Shown: piece after piece, positions 53,843 to 63,251 of the stretch
Numbering within the stretch: position 1 is the first letter of the stretch
Layout: every line of letters starts with the position of its first letter
NCBI RefSeq assembly: GCF_000369405.1
Contig: NZ_KB850000.1
Location: forward strand, 434,001-498,000
Origin: Acinetobacter sp. ANC 3929
GTDB lineage: Bacteria; Pseudomonadota; Gammaproteobacteria; Pseudomonadales; Moraxellaceae
DNA: 64,000 bases
Reading direction: 5' to 3'
Notes under the pieces: model-generated
Database searches by the model: none
Told to the model about the DNA's origin: nothing
Seen by the model: the letters and a program-made list of their open reading frames with translations, nothing else
Made by a program: the position numbers and the translations under genes

Positions 53843-55090
53843 TTAAGCCTTGGTCTCTTGCTCTGTCGTAAGCAATTGAAAATCATGACCAGATGGGGCT
53901 TGGTAAATTCGCAGACCAAATTCAGGAATGATCGCAATTAAATGATCAAAAATATCAGATTGGATTGCTTCATAAGACGCCCACGCAATGGTATTGGTAA
54001 ATGCATAGATTTCTAAAGGCAAGCCTTCACTGGTTGGCTGCATTTGACGTACTAAAATAGTTTGGTTTTGGGCGATACCTTGATGCTGACGCAAGTAAAA
54101 CTCAACATAGGCGCGGAATGTCCCGAGATTGGTTAAACGACGTTGGTTATATTGAGATTGATTGCTCAAGTGATTATTGAACTCTTCAATTTCAGATTTT
54201 TTTGCATCGAGGTACTGATCGAGTAGCAAGAAATCTTTTAGTTTTTGCTGCTCCGCATCACTCATAAAGTGAACACTGCTTTGATCGAGAAACAGTGAAC
54301 GTTTAATGCGACGACAACCAGATTCACTCATCCCACGCCAGTTTCTAAAAGTGTCCGTCACCAGTTTATTGGTTGGAATGGTGGTAAAGGTCTTATCAAA
54401 GTTCTGTACGGTCACTGTATGTAATGACATATCAATGACATCGCCGTCTGCATTTAATGATGGCATTTCAATCCAGTCACCAATACGAACCATATCATAA
54501 GAAGCAATTTGCACACTGGCAACTAAAGAAAGAATGGTATTTTGGAACACCAACATCAACACAGCAGCCATTGCACCGAAGCCTGCAAGTAAAGTAAACA
54601 CATCTTTTTTCAAGAAAGTGCCTAAAATCATTAGGCCACAGACCACAAATAAGATGAGTTTAACAAGTTGCAGATAGCCCTTAATCGGTTTGTTTCTGGA
54701 TTTAGGATTACGTTGATAGACTAAATTAAAGATGTTCAATGCTTCACTGACAGTGAGTGCAAGCGTCAGGAAGATAAAGGCTTGTGCACCCATTTGTACG
54801 AAGCTAATGAACTTTTCTGGCAAATGTGGAACAGTCACAATACCATTCATAATTACGAGAGCAGGAACAATATTGGCAAAGCGGCGAGTAACACTATGCT
54901 GTGCAAAAATTGCTTGGTTTGGTGATTTAAATTTTGTAATTAAGTGGCGGATACCACGGACAATAATTCTTTTAGCTATAAAGTTTGCAAGTGCTGCAAA
55001 CAAAATCAAAACTGCTAATGCAAGCGTTGTTTCTAGCCATGGGTAATGGCCGAGCTCGCTACGCATATAATTTAAATAATCCAAACCCAA
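53843..55090 (-). CDS. MscS-family mechanosensitive ion channel
   Basis: The 415-residue protein has about five membrane helices in the first 200 residues and the MscS core: pore helix and VFQNTILSLVASVQIASYDMVRIGDWIEMPSLN, DVIDMSLHTVTVQNFD and TIPTNKL. It resembles the YbdG-type branch by length and layout. It opens upon membrane tension to protect from hypo-osmotic shock. Monocistronic. Confidence 0.93.
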   Translation of the reverse strand: MGLDYLNYMRSELGHYPWLETTLALAVLILFAALANFIAKRIIVRGIRHLITKFKSPNQAIFAQHSVTRRFANIVPALVIMNGIVTVPHLPEKFISFVQMGAQAFIFLTLALTVSEALNIFNLVYQRNPKSRNKPIKGYLQLVKLILFVVCGLMILGTFLKKDVFTLLAGFGAMAAVLMLVFQNTILSLVASVQIASYDMVRIGDWIEMPSLNADGDVIDMSLHTVTVQNFDKTFTTIPTNKLVTDTFRNWRGMSESGCRRIKRSLFLDQSSVHFMSDAEQQKLKDFLLLDQYLDAKKSEIEEFNNHLSNQSQYNQRRLTNLGTFRAYVEFYLRQHQGIAQNQTILVRQMQPTSEGLPLEIYAFTNTIAWASYEAIQSDIFDHLIAIIPEFGLRIYQAPSGHDFQLLTTEQETKA

Positions 55091-55204
55091 AACACCTTAT
55101 AAATTCTTAAAGTGAGAATTGTAAGGTGTATTATAGGTTTATATAAGTTTGATCACAGTTTACATACGATTTGTAATGGCATTTTTACATAAGCCTGAAG
55201 TGAT

Positions 55205-55744
55205 TTACCACATCAAATCATCTGGAATAACATATGCTGCATATGGATCTTCTTCATCTGTGGTTTGATCATTTTTCTCGGTATTGTTATTCACTAAGAT
55301 GAAACCCTGCATTTTCTGATCAATTTTTTCAGCAAGTGCCTTAGGTAGATAAGCATAGCTTTCTTGATCTTTGGCAACCACCAATGAGCCAGAAACAAGT
55401 GCATTATAAACTTGCTGTGAAAGGTAGACCTTTTTGATTTTACCTTCATCAATAAATTGATAGGTGATGTCACCTTCAATTTCTTTCACTTTATGGTGTT
55501 TGATCATTTGAATGATAGATGCTTTTAACGCTTTTTCTTCTAAGATGTTTTGCTTTTCTAAATTCAATGCTTGGTCTTTGGCTAACTTTTCTTGCTTGGC
55601 ACGATCAATTTCAGCTTTCAATGCCGCATCATCATTTTGTCCTGTGCGTTGCCCATGCTGTGCTTGCTTGGTTAATTTCTTTGCTTTCTTATTATCAACC
55701 AAACCCGCTTTTAACAACTGAGCTTGCAATGCATTTTTAACCAT
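55205..55744 (-). CDS. DUF2058 family protein (YaiL-like)
   Basis: The 179-residue protein has the family opening MVKNALQAQLLKAGLVDNKKAKK, a long basic helix rich in Lys and Gln, and the C-terminal domain (ITYQFIDEGKIKKVYLSQQV, DPYAAYVIPDDLMW). The Escherichia coli relative is called a nucleoprotein/polynucleotide-associated protein; function is not settled. It is the third gene of the sstT-yoaK-like-DUF2058 operon, starting 3 bases after the upstream gene ends. Confidence 0.88.
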   Translation of the reverse strand: MVKNALQAQLLKAGLVDNKKAKKLTKQAQHGQRTGQNDDAALKAEIDRAKQEKLAKDQALNLEKQNILEEKALKASIIQMIKHHKVKEIEGDITYQFIDEGKIKKVYLSQQVYNALVSGSLVVAKDQESYAYLPKALAEKIDQKMQGFILVNNNTEKNDQTTDEEDPYAAYVIPDDLMW

Positions 55745-55747
55745 AAT

Positions 55748-56428
55748 TCAATCCAAATTTGAGTTTGATGAAGAACGAAAATAGAAAATCCAGTAGGCCA
55801 TACTCATTGCCAGACTTAAGCCGGCAGGAATGAGAAAGGTCTGTAATTTTAAATAAGGATAAAGCACACTCGCAATGAGTCCACCGCATAAAAAACCCAT
55901 AAAAATGAGTAGATGCAGAAAAATACGACGTTTTTCTACTTTTAGACCGCGTGCTTTATAGCCCAATGCTAAACCTATATCAGTGAGGACGCCAGATAAG
56001 TGCGTGGTACGAATAATAGCGCCTTTGTAATGGCTCACCATGGCATTTTGTACCCCCATGGCAACACAAGCCCACAATAAGCCATATCGCGGAAAATAGG
56101 GAAGTAACAACCAAGTGAGGAATAAAAAGATCGCAACTAAGCTCAATGGAAGGCCATAGTGTCGACCAAAGGCAATATTGCCGTTGCCAAGTATCAAGCC
56201 GCTATAAAAAGAGCCTATGACAAAGCAAATGACAACCAGACTTAGATAGATAAAATGCTCAGGCTGCCATTCCAGTAAACTCATTGCGAGCATACTGACA
56301 TTGCCTGTCATATGAGAAACAGATTGATGTAGGAGTGTAAATAAGCCCAAAACGTTTACCATTCCTGCATTCAGTGCAAGTAAGAAAGCACCAAGTTGAA
56401 TCCAGTTAGGTAAACGTTGAAGTGGCAT
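55748..56428 (-). CDS. YoaK/DUF1275 family membrane protein
   Basis: The 226-residue protein with about six helices shows the DUF1275 motifs: NAGMVNVLGLFTLLHQSVSHMTGNVSML and GVQNAMVSHYKGAIIRTTHLSGVLTDIGLALGYK. Members are predicted transporters of unknown substrate. It starts 6 bases after sstT ends and ends 3 bases before the DUF2058 gene, so all three belong to one operon. Confidence 0.9.
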   Translation of the reverse strand: MPLQRLPNWIQLGAFLLALNAGMVNVLGLFTLLHQSVSHMTGNVSMLAMSLLEWQPEHFIYLSLVVICFVIGSFYSGLILGNGNIAFGRHYGLPLSLVAIFLFLTWLLLPYFPRYGLLWACVAMGVQNAMVSHYKGAIIRTTHLSGVLTDIGLALGYKARGLKVEKRRIFLHLLIFMGFLCGGLIASVLYPYLKLQTFLIPAGLSLAMSMAYWIFYFRSSSNSNLD

Positions 56429-56434
56429 ATTAAC

Positions 56435-57637
56435 CTATGATTTTGAACGGTCTCTGAAATCAACTGCAGCGGTAAATAACACATCGGTTGATGAGTTTAA
56501 TGCCGTTTCTGTTGAATCTTGCAATACACTGATAATCATACCAATCGCAACAATTTGCATTGATATCTCAGATGATATACCAAACAAGCTACAAGCAACA
56601 GGAATCAACAGCAAAGAACCACCAGCAACCCCTGATGCACCACAAGCAGAAACAGTGGCAACTACAGATAAAATGATCATGGTGCTTAAACCAACTGGAA
56701 TACCTAAGGTATGTACAGCTGCCAGAGTCAGTACCGTAATCGTCACTGCTGCACCCGCCATGTTAATGGTTGCCCCAAGTGGGATAGATACACTTGCAGT
56801 CGCTTCATTGACACCCAAACGTTGTGCAAGGTCTAAATTGACCGGAATATTGGCTGCTGAACTACGCGTAAAGAAGGCTGTAATTCCACTTTCTTTTAAA
56901 CAGGTGAAGACTAATGGATATGGATTCGCTTTCATCGTAATCGCGACTAGAATCGGATTGATGACAAGTGCAACAAATGCCATGGTGCCAATCAATACGA
57001 ATAAGAGATGCGCATAGCTTTTTAATGTTGCCAAGCCTGCATCAGCAAAGGTCACTGCAACTAAGCCAAAAATACCAATAGGTGCGAAACCAATCACGGT
57101 ATGAATGATTTTATTTACAGCATGAGCAACATCTGTCAAAACTTGCTTTGTATTGTCTGAACTATGACGTAAAGCCAATCCCAAACCAACGGCCCAAGCC
57201 AAAATACCAATGAAGTTTGCTTCACCAATTGCTTGTACTGGGTTTGCAATAAAACTTAAAAGTAGATTCTTTAAAATCTCTGCAAGACTGCCTGGTGCTT
57301 GAAGTCCAGTTTCTGCTGGTAAGTGCAAAAACAGTTGGCTTGGAAATAGGACACTTGCTGTTACGGCACTAAATGCGGCAAGTAGCATACCTACAACATA
57401 TAATACAAGCACAGGTCTGATATTCGAGCTTTGACCGATCTGAAAATTTGCAATTGAAGATAGAACCAAAACAAAAACTAAAATCGGTGCAACAGACTTT
57501 AATGCTTTAATGAATAATTCACCCAATAAACTTAAGTAGGGTGTAAAGTTAGGAAAGAGAAGAGCTACTCCAATCCCTAGAAAAATAGCGATAATAATTT
57601 TGCTAACTAAACTCAATCGAGACAATACATTAAACAT
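56435..57637 (-). CDS. sstT: Serine/threonine:Na+ symporter SstT
   Basis: The 400-residue DAACS-family transporter has eight or more helices and the conserved hairpin segments [41 protein letters not shown] and [20 protein letters not shown], typical of SstT. It imports serine and threonine with Na+. It is the first gene of a three-gene operon. The upstream region is AT-rich with nothing else recognised. Confidence 0.94.
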   Translation of the reverse strand: MFNVLSRLSLVSKIIIAIFLGIGVALLFPNFTPYLSLLGELFIKALKSVAPILVFVLVLSSIANFQIGQSSNIRPVLVLYVVGMLLAAFSAVTASVLFPSQLFLHLPAETGLQAPGSLAEILKNLLLSFIANPVQAIGEANFIGILAWAVGLGLALRHSSDNTKQVLTDVAHAVNKIIHTVIGFAPIGIFGLVAVTFADAGLATLKSYAHLLFVLIGTMAFVALVINPILVAITMKANPYPLVFTCLKESGITAFFTRSSAANIPVNLDLAQRLGVNEATASVSIPLGATINMAGAAVTITVLTLAAVHTLGIPVGLSTMIILSVVATVSACGASGVAGGSLLLIPVACSLFGISSEISMQIVAIGMIISVLQDSTETALNSSTDVLFTAAVDFRDRSKS

Positions 57638-57834
57638 ATAAAGGCCTTATAAACCAATGCACGGTTTAAGGTTAAACAAGGGCGGTATTCTATACCTAAG
57701 AACCGTGAATAATAAATTTTTTTTTGCAATTCAATTACTTTAAAAATAAAGAAAAAATTAACACAATGTTTTTTAAAAAAAATTAGGAAAACATGATACA
57801 TCCTTTTGTATAAAAAAAATCCAATAAAAGCAGC

Positions 57835-59535
57835 TCATTCTACAAGCATTTCAGGGGAAAGTGTTTGTATTGCTTGATAATGTGATAAAAATATTTGTCC
57901 AGTTAGTTCGTTTATCAGTTGTGATTTAGATAGTCGATCCATCACGGGGTTCTTTATTTCAGACAAATGCATTTGGATATGGAGTTGTTTTAGTTCTTGA
58001 TTAAGATCTTCTAACATCTCTAATGCACTTAGATCAATATTGCTGATACTGGAGCAATTGATCACCACATGTTGCAACAGAGGATTTTGACTGACCTCGG
58101 TAATCACATGGCCTTTTAGAACGTGTGCATTCAAAAAAGTCAGATTTTCATCAACACGAAAAGAAACCACAGTTGGTATTGTAATGACATTGTAATTTGA
58201 TCTATTTCGAAAATGTTGAGTTCCTTCAATTAAACCAATGACCGCAATATGTGGTCGACTGATCCGCCAAAGCAATAAAATGAAAGTCAATACAATACCA
58301 ATGATGAGTCCCGTTGAAATATCCAAACAGGTTACACCAAAGAATGTCACCCACATGGCTAGACCATCTGCTTTTGAATATTTCCATGTTTCAATAAAAG
58401 GTGTCAGCGTCACTAATTTCCAGATAGAAACAAAAATTGTCGCTGCGAGTACAGCCAAAGGCAGATTTTGGAAGAAGCCGGTAAAGTAGAGACTTACCAT
58501 GATCATAAGTAAGGATGAAACTACACCCGACATTGGGGTTTTTGCACCTGCATCTGTATTTACTACAGTACGGGATAAACTCCCTGAAACTGGAAACCCT
58601 GAATTAATTCCCGCAGCAATATTGGCCAAACCCAATGCAATCAGTTCCTGATTACTGTTCAAATCATCCCGTTTCTGTAGCGCTGTGGCTTGAGCAATCG
58701 CTAAAGATTCCACAAAACTAATCATAGCGATCATAAAAGCGCTTGGTAATAATTGTTGAACTAGGTCAAGATTCCAAGTGGGGAAATTAAAACTTGGTAA
58801 ACCTGTAGGAATGATACCAACGGTTTTGATGGCATTATAATCGTTACCTAAAAAGCTGATGACAGTGATAGACAACAAGACCAAGAGTAAAGGTAGTGTT
58901 TTATTCAGAAAATCCGAACTGATCAACTTTGGAAGCAGAAAAAGTATTAAAACAGAAATAAGTCCAAAGCTCATACCCGTAAGGCTAATCGAATGAAAAT
59001 TTTGAGCGAAACTTATAATAAATTCAGGGATGTTACTTGCTTGAAGCGGGATATCGAGCAGGAATTTAAACTGCCCTAGAGCAATCAGTAAGGCTGAAGC
59101 AATAATAAAGCTTTGAATCACTGGATGGCTAATCAGTTGAATCAGAAAACCAAAACGGAATAGTCCTAAAAGTAGGGAAATAATACCGACCAACAGTGCT
59201 AATAAACAAGCTGCTTCAATATAGGCTGTCGAACCCACAGCAAATAAAGGATTGAGTGCTGCGAACACCATCATCGAGATAATGGCGACAGGTCCAATTG
59301 AAAGAGTAGTGCTGCTCCCCGTAAATGCATAGATAATCATAGGTAATATACTGGCGTATATCCCCATAATTGGTGGTAATCCAGCTAACATGGCATAAGC
59401 CATGCCTTGAGGTACGAGCATGGCCAATACGATAAAAGCTGCAATCAAGTCAGATTTGAAACTCGAAAGTTGATAATGACTTAACCATTTTCGTGCAGGA
59501 AATAGTTTGTCTAGATTGAGGGGGAACAGTTTCAT
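57835..59535 (-). CDS. SulP-family anion transporter with STAS domain
   Basis: The 566-residue protein has about 10 to 12 helices (AAFIVLAMLVPQGMAYAMLAGLPPIMGIYAS is the classical SulP opening) and a C-terminal STAS domain (about 440-550: VVSFRVDENLTFLNAHVLKG, INCSSISNIDLSALEML). SulP proteins carry sulfate, bicarbonate or other anions. It lies 83 bases after an ArsR-type persulfide-sensor gene on the same strand, which suggests a sulfur-linked substrate and common control. Confidence 0.92.
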   Translation of the reverse strand: MKLFPLNLDKLFPARKWLSHYQLSSFKSDLIAAFIVLAMLVPQGMAYAMLAGLPPIMGIYASILPMIIYAFTGSSTTLSIGPVAIISMMVFAALNPLFAVGSTAYIEAACLLALLVGIISLLLGLFRFGFLIQLISHPVIQSFIIASALLIALGQFKFLLDIPLQASNIPEFIISFAQNFHSISLTGMSFGLISVLILFLLPKLISSDFLNKTLPLLLVLLSITVISFLGNDYNAIKTVGIIPTGLPSFNFPTWNLDLVQQLLPSAFMIAMISFVESLAIAQATALQKRDDLNSNQELIALGLANIAAGINSGFPVSGSLSRTVVNTDAGAKTPMSGVVSSLLMIMVSLYFTGFFQNLPLAVLAATIFVSIWKLVTLTPFIETWKYSKADGLAMWVTFFGVTCLDISTGLIIGIVLTFILLLWRISRPHIAVIGLIEGTQHFRNRSNYNVITIPTVVSFRVDENLTFLNAHVLKGHVITEVSQNPLLQHVVINCSSISNIDLSALEMLEDLNQELKQLHIQMHLSEIKNPVMDRLSKSQLINELTGQIFLSHYQAIQTLSPEMLVE

Positions 59536-59618
59536 GCAGAATAGTATAAATCATAAATTTGTATATATTATGCAGAAAAAATGCTAAAGAGGGTATGATT
59601 AAAATGGTTCCTGCAATA

Positions 59619-59930
59619 TTATGCGTGTGGGCAATAATGCTCATATAGAGTATTCAAAACCACTTTTAATTTTGGATCCAAAATCGAGTAGAAAATTTGT
59701 TTTCCATCACGTCGGGTAGAAACAGCATGGCTCTTTCTCAACATCATCAATTGTTGAGACAACGTCGGTTGAAAAATTTGGGTCAACTCTTCAATTTGTG
59801 AAACATTAAGTTCTTGTTTAGCCAAATGACACAAAATAATTAAACGATCAGTATTCGCTAGAGACTTCAGTACATTGACAATTGTACCAGCAGACTCTCT
59901 CATTGCTTCGATTTCGAAATCCTTTTGCAT
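59619..59930 (-). CDS. ArsR-family regulator of the BigR/SqrR persulfide-sensor type
   Basis: The ATG at 59930 gives 103 residues (MQKDFEIEAMRESAGTIVNV); a GTG start four codons earlier is possible. The winged helix-turn-helix includes LNVSQIEELTQIFQPTLSQQLMML. Cysteines in IILCHLAKQE (C34) and EHYCPHA (C100) are 66 residues apart, the same distance as the redox pair of SqrR and BigR, which form a tetrasulfide bridge with reactive sulfur and leave DNA. No ArsR-type metal motif (ELCVCDL) is present. The SulP gene downstream is the likely target. Confidence 0.86.
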   Translation of the reverse strand: MQKDFEIEAMRESAGTIVNVLKSLANTDRLIILCHLAKQELNVSQIEELTQIFQPTLSQQLMMLRKSHAVSTRRDGKQIFYSILDPKLKVVLNTLYEHYCPHA

Positions 59931-60245
59931 GCATATACTCACTAGGTTACAGCCGTGGCTAGTATAAAGTCAGACAAAGAAAAAATTGTAGTAAAACTGA
60001 ATAATTGCAATGGTTTTTAATGAAAATATATATCAGTAAAAGTGATAAAATACCATTTTATTGTGAATTATTTTGTCTTAATGTTGAATAGGGTGATTTT
60101 ATTCACATTATTGGTGTTTTGGCAAAGTTTTATCTAGTGGTATCATCATCGCTGCTCAATTTAGATGCTTTATTGTTTAATAGTGCTAAACAATAAAATT
60201 AAGTAATTAATATATTTAATGAATATAAAAAAGTTGAAAAAAAGA

Positions 60246-60273
60246 TTGCGCTTTAGAAGAAAGCATATATAAT
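60246..60273 (+). promoter_or_regulatory. Promoter of the candidate small RNA
   Basis: A perfect TATAAT -10 box at 60268-60273 with TTGCGC at 60246-60251 and a 16-base spacer. The expected start point is near 60280, which coincides with the first stem-loop. Confidence 0.6.
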
Positions 60274-60279
60274 GAGATA

Positions 60280-60422
60280 CAAGACAGAACGATCTGTCTG
60301 CATAAGAAGGATCGGAAGTGCGAAAGTACAACCGCCAGAGGGTAATAATATTTATTATTCTTTTTACACTCAGACGCAAGCGTGAGTCACAATAATAACT
60401 ATAAATCACGCTTATTTTTTTT
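60280..60422 (+). ncRNA. Candidate small regulatory RNA, about 140 nt
   Basis: The segment begins just after a TATAAT box and ends at an intrinsic terminator. Visible hairpins: AGACAGA-ACGA-TCTGTCT (60282-60299, perfect 7-bp stem), GTGC-GAAA-GTAC with a GNRA tetraloop (60319-60330), TAATAA / TTATTA (60343-60357), and the terminator stem AAGCGTGA / TCACGCTT (60378-60385 and 60406-60413) followed by ATTTTTTTT. The terminator arm can also pair with the upstream ACTCA..CG (60368-60376), so two structures compete. Single-stranded GGA motifs occur at 60308-60315. No ORF of any length runs in it. It lies between arsR and tetR, both on the other strand. Confidence 0.6.
60378..60422 (+). terminator. 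Terminator of the candidate small RNA
   Basis: AAGCGTGA and TCACGCTT form a perfect 8-bp stem with a 20-base loop, followed by eight T after one A. Confidence 0.7.
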
Positions 60423-60448
60423 ATCCAACTATATCCTAATTCTGTTTT

Positions 60449-60483
60449 AAAAAAATATCCCTTTATGTTTAAAGGGATATTTC
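60449..60483 (-). terminator. Terminator of the tetR-family gene
   Basis: AAATATCCCTTTA and TAAAGGGATATTT stem; on the minus strand a run of seven T follows. Confidence 0.85.
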
Positions 60484-60487
60484 GTAT

Positions 60488-61054
60488 TTATGCAAGTGCT
60501 TTCTCGAAGTTAATTAAATGTTCAACACGTTTCCAATATTCACCCATCTCGACAGAGTGTCTGTTGACATGTGCTTGGATCGTCATACCATCCAAAATAC
60601 TCACAATCAGAGTTGCGAGATGGGTTGGGCTACGAATATCAAGATTTTTAAGTAAATTTTCGATTAAAGCAGTTAACCAGATTTTATATTGGGTGGCTGG
60701 TTGTAATGTAGAAGGATAGATTTTGATGACTTCTTCTAATGCTTTCTGAAACATACAGCCGTTAAAATCTTCACTGTTAAACCAAGCAGCGTACCAACCA
60801 AAAATTGCTTTGAGTTTACCAAGATAATCATCTTCATCACACGTTGCCAAAGTTGCATTGAGTGAGGTTTGAAGATTAGTGTTACGTTGTATCAAGCATT
60901 CCTCAATTAACTTTTCCTTTGATGGAAAGTATTTGTAGAATGTCATTTTTGCAACACCAGATTCACTAATGATCCGATCAACACCAATTGAATTATAGCT
61001 ATGCGAATTAAAAAGTCTTAATGCAGTGCTAATAATATCTTCTTTTTTTGACAT
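60488..61054 (-). CDS. TetR-family transcriptional regulator
   Basis: The 188-residue protein has an N-terminal TetR helix-turn-helix (ISTALRLFNSHSYNSIGVDR, then ESGVAKMTFYKYFPSKEKLI) and a C-terminal ligand domain (about 80-185). Target genes are not evident, since neighbours point away. A 14-bp perfect palindrome about 100 bases upstream may be its operator. Monocistronic with its own terminator. Confidence 0.93.
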   Translation of the reverse strand: MSKKEDIISTALRLFNSHSYNSIGVDRIISESGVAKMTFYKYFPSKEKLIEECLIQRNTNLQTSLNATLATCDEDDYLGKLKAIFGWYAAWFNSEDFNGCMFQKALEEVIKIYPSTLQPATQYKIWLTALIENLLKNLDIRSPTHLATLIVSILDGMTIQAHVNRHSVEMGEYWKRVEHLINFEKALA

Positions 61055-61153
61055 ACAACGCCTCGAGTTCGCCCATCGCCAAGAGCATCATGTTGCATTT
61101 CATTATGCAATTTTGGCAGGGATTTTACATGGTATTTTGAAAATATCATAGGG

Positions 61154-61167
61154 GAAATAATATTATT
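61154..61167. promoter_or_regulatory. Perfect 14-bp palindrome upstream of tetR
   Basis: AAATAATATTATTT, 100 bases ahead of the tetR start, could be an autoregulatory operator. In such AT-rich DNA chance is also possible. Confidence 0.3.
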
Positions 61168-61473
61168 TATTTAAATGATTCTTCCAATCGCATTTTCAAG
61201 TGGGTGTTTTGAAAATGGGGTTCTATATCTATAGAAAATAACTATTAATCAAATCTTAAAATACGATAAAAGATTAGAATAATTTAAGTTTATTTGATTG
61301 GTGATTATTCATCTAATTGTTTTCAAAGGATAACTCATTTTTAGCTATATTTTGATTTAATAATCATGTCTATATTGAGATTTATTCTTGTTTGTAAGCT
61401 TGTGTATATTAAAATAACACTGGTGTTCTGTTTTTTTCTGATGATGCTATTTTGAATATTAACTTCATATTAA
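61168..61473. other. AT-rich intergenic region without recognised genes
   Basis: No reading frame with a ribosome site and no clear repeat between the tetR promoter side and the terminator at 61474. Confidence 0.5.
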
Positions 61474-61512
61474 AAAGTCAGTTGTTTATAGTTAAAATAA
61501 ATAACTGACTTT
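61474..61512 (-). terminator. Terminator of the interrupted lipoprotein gene
   Basis: AAAGTCAGTT and AACTGACTTT stem (61474-61483 and 61503-61512), with further pairing inside and a TTTTTAAT tract on the minus strand. Confidence 0.7.
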
Positions 61513-62085
61513 AATCACATAATTTTCTGTTTTAAGACTTGCGTTGTTGGGATGGCAAGGTTGAGATGAGTTTTACAAAGTTATGGTAAAGCATTGATTG
61601 CTGGCTTGGTGTGTAGACCGAGCGCTTAATGTTGCCTTTGTCTGTTTCGATCGACAGTTCAACATTTTTTGCTTTGTCTAGTTCATAGAGGAATGTACTT
61701 GGAAGCACAAAGCTATTTGATGAGCGTCTAGGAATGAGTCGATTAATGTTCTTTTGTTTTGTCGGGCCAATGGGTTTATAAGCAAAGGCTTTTCCATCAA
61801 CTACGAAAGTAATGCCCTTGATGTCATAGTAGTCATAACTACTGTTGAGCACTGTTTCTACGCTTAATTGCGCTTTGTGTTGCTTGTCCCATTCAACGAA
61901 AACATTGGGGCAGAGTTCGTTTGCTTTGCAGGTCAAAGAACCTGCTGTTGCTAGATTGTCTGTTGAAGGGACAGATGAGACTGGTAAGGTTGAGCAACCA
62001 CTCATAACAATACAAAGGCTGATGTGTGCTGAGAAAACAGGAGGTTTTAACTTGGTAAACTATAGACACTCATCAGGAGTTTACC

Positions 62086-62385
62086 ATGAGCAAGAAACAG
62101 AAGACTTACACCGCAGAATTTAAAGTTGAAGCAATAAAATTGATTGAAGCCAATCAAGGCAATGTATCGGAAACAGCCAGACAACTTGGCATTTCAATGC
62201 AAACTCTTTCAAATTGGAATAATAAAGCAAAGACTGGCACCTTAGCAGGCACTAAACAATATTCACCTGATCTAAATGCCTTACTCGAAGAAAATAAAAA
62301 GCTCAAACAACAGCTCAAAACAGCTGAAATGGAACGTGAATTTCTAAAAAAGGCAGCAGCGTACTTTGCGAAAGAAAGTCAGTAA
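62086..62385 (+). CDS. IS3-family OrfA
   Basis: The 99-residue protein has a helix-turn-helix (FKVEAIKLIEANQGNVSETARQLGISMQTLSNW, key part LGISMQTLSNW) and a C-terminal leucine-zipper helix (LLEENKKLKQQLKTAEMERE). A slippery AAAAAAG at 62346-62352 allows a -1 frameshift into the orfB frame to give the OrfAB transposase. Confidence 0.95.
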   Translation: MSKKQKTYTAEFKVEAIKLIEANQGNVSETARQLGISMQTLSNWNNKAKTGTLAGTKQYSPDLNALLEENKKLKQQLKTAEMEREFLKKAAAYFAKESQ

Positions 62386-62396
62386 GGTACGCCTAT

Positions 62397-63251
62397 ATGA
62401 AACAGCAAAGACATTTATTCCCGATTAGCTTTATGGCTAGATTACTTCACGTTTCAGTGTCACGATTTTATGATTGGCTAAAACGAGGCATGAATAAAAG
62501 ATTGGTTCAGCGAAATCAACAGACAATTTTGGTCAAAATAGCTCATGAGGAAACTAAACAAAGCTATGGCTATATTCGATTAACTAAGCATTTACAAGCG
62601 CAAGGTATCAAAATCAGTACGTATGCTGTACGTCAAATAAAAAAGCTCAACCAGCTGTATTGTAAGCGTCATAAGCGTTTCAAAAGAACTACGAAGAGTG
62701 ATCATAATCGAGCGATCTACGCAAATTTACTAGAGCAACAGTTTTCAATGACTAAGCCCAATCTTGCATGGTCAAGCGATATTACATACATTTGGACTGC
62801 TGAAGGTTGGTTATACTTGGCAGCAGTAAAAGACCTGTACACGAAACAAGTGGTTGGCTATAGCTTAAATGAGCGTATGACCGCACAACTTGTTTGCAAT
62901 GCACTGACTATGGCGATTCGTAATCAAAAACCAACGAAAGGCTTAATTGTTCATTCGGACAGAGGCAGCCAATATTGCAGCCATGAATATCGAAAGATAC
63001 TGGAAAAATGTGATTTTCAAGGTTCAATGAGCAAACGTGGGGACTGTTACGATAATGCACCGATTGAAAGTTTCTGGGGCATACTCAAGAATGAATTAGT
63101 GCATCATTGCAACTATAAAACCAGAGATGAAGCTAAAGCAGATATTACAAAATACATTGTGTTATTTTATAATCAGCGAAGAATTCAAAAGAGTTTGGAT
63201 TTTAAAACGCCAAATCAAATAGCAGAGAACTTTTATCGGTTAGCTGCCTAG
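62397..63251 (+). CDS. IS3-family OrfB, integrase-core transposase
   Basis: The 284-residue part has the rve DDE core: first Asp in WSSDITYIWTAEGW, second in IVHSDRGSQYCS, and Glu in DNAPIESFWGILKNE. The frame is open upstream to the slippery site in orfA, so the working protein is made by -1 frameshifting. No internal stop; looks functional. Confidence 0.95.
   Translation: MKQQRHLFPISFMARLLHVSVSRFYDWLKRGMNKRLVQRNQQTILVKIAHEETKQSYGYIRLTKHLQAQGIKISTYAVRQIKKLNQLYCKRHKRFKRTTKSDHNRAIYANLLEQQFSMTKPNLAWSSDITYIWTAEGWLYLAAVKDLYTKQVVGYSLNERMTAQLVCNALTMAIRNQKPTKGLIVHSDRGSQYCSHEYRKILEKCDFQGSMSKRGDCYDNAPIESFWGILKNELVHHCNYKTRDEAKADITKYIVLFYNQRRIQKSLDFKTPNQIAENFYRLAA

Noticed and set aside
60280..60422. 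Known riboswitch class
   Set aside because: I compared the motifs mentally with glycine, TPP, preQ1, fluoride and guanidine classes and none fits; no gene follows on the same strand.
60465..60719. Plus-strand frame over the 3' half of tetR
   Set aside because: Antisense to a clear regulator gene with no supporting signals.
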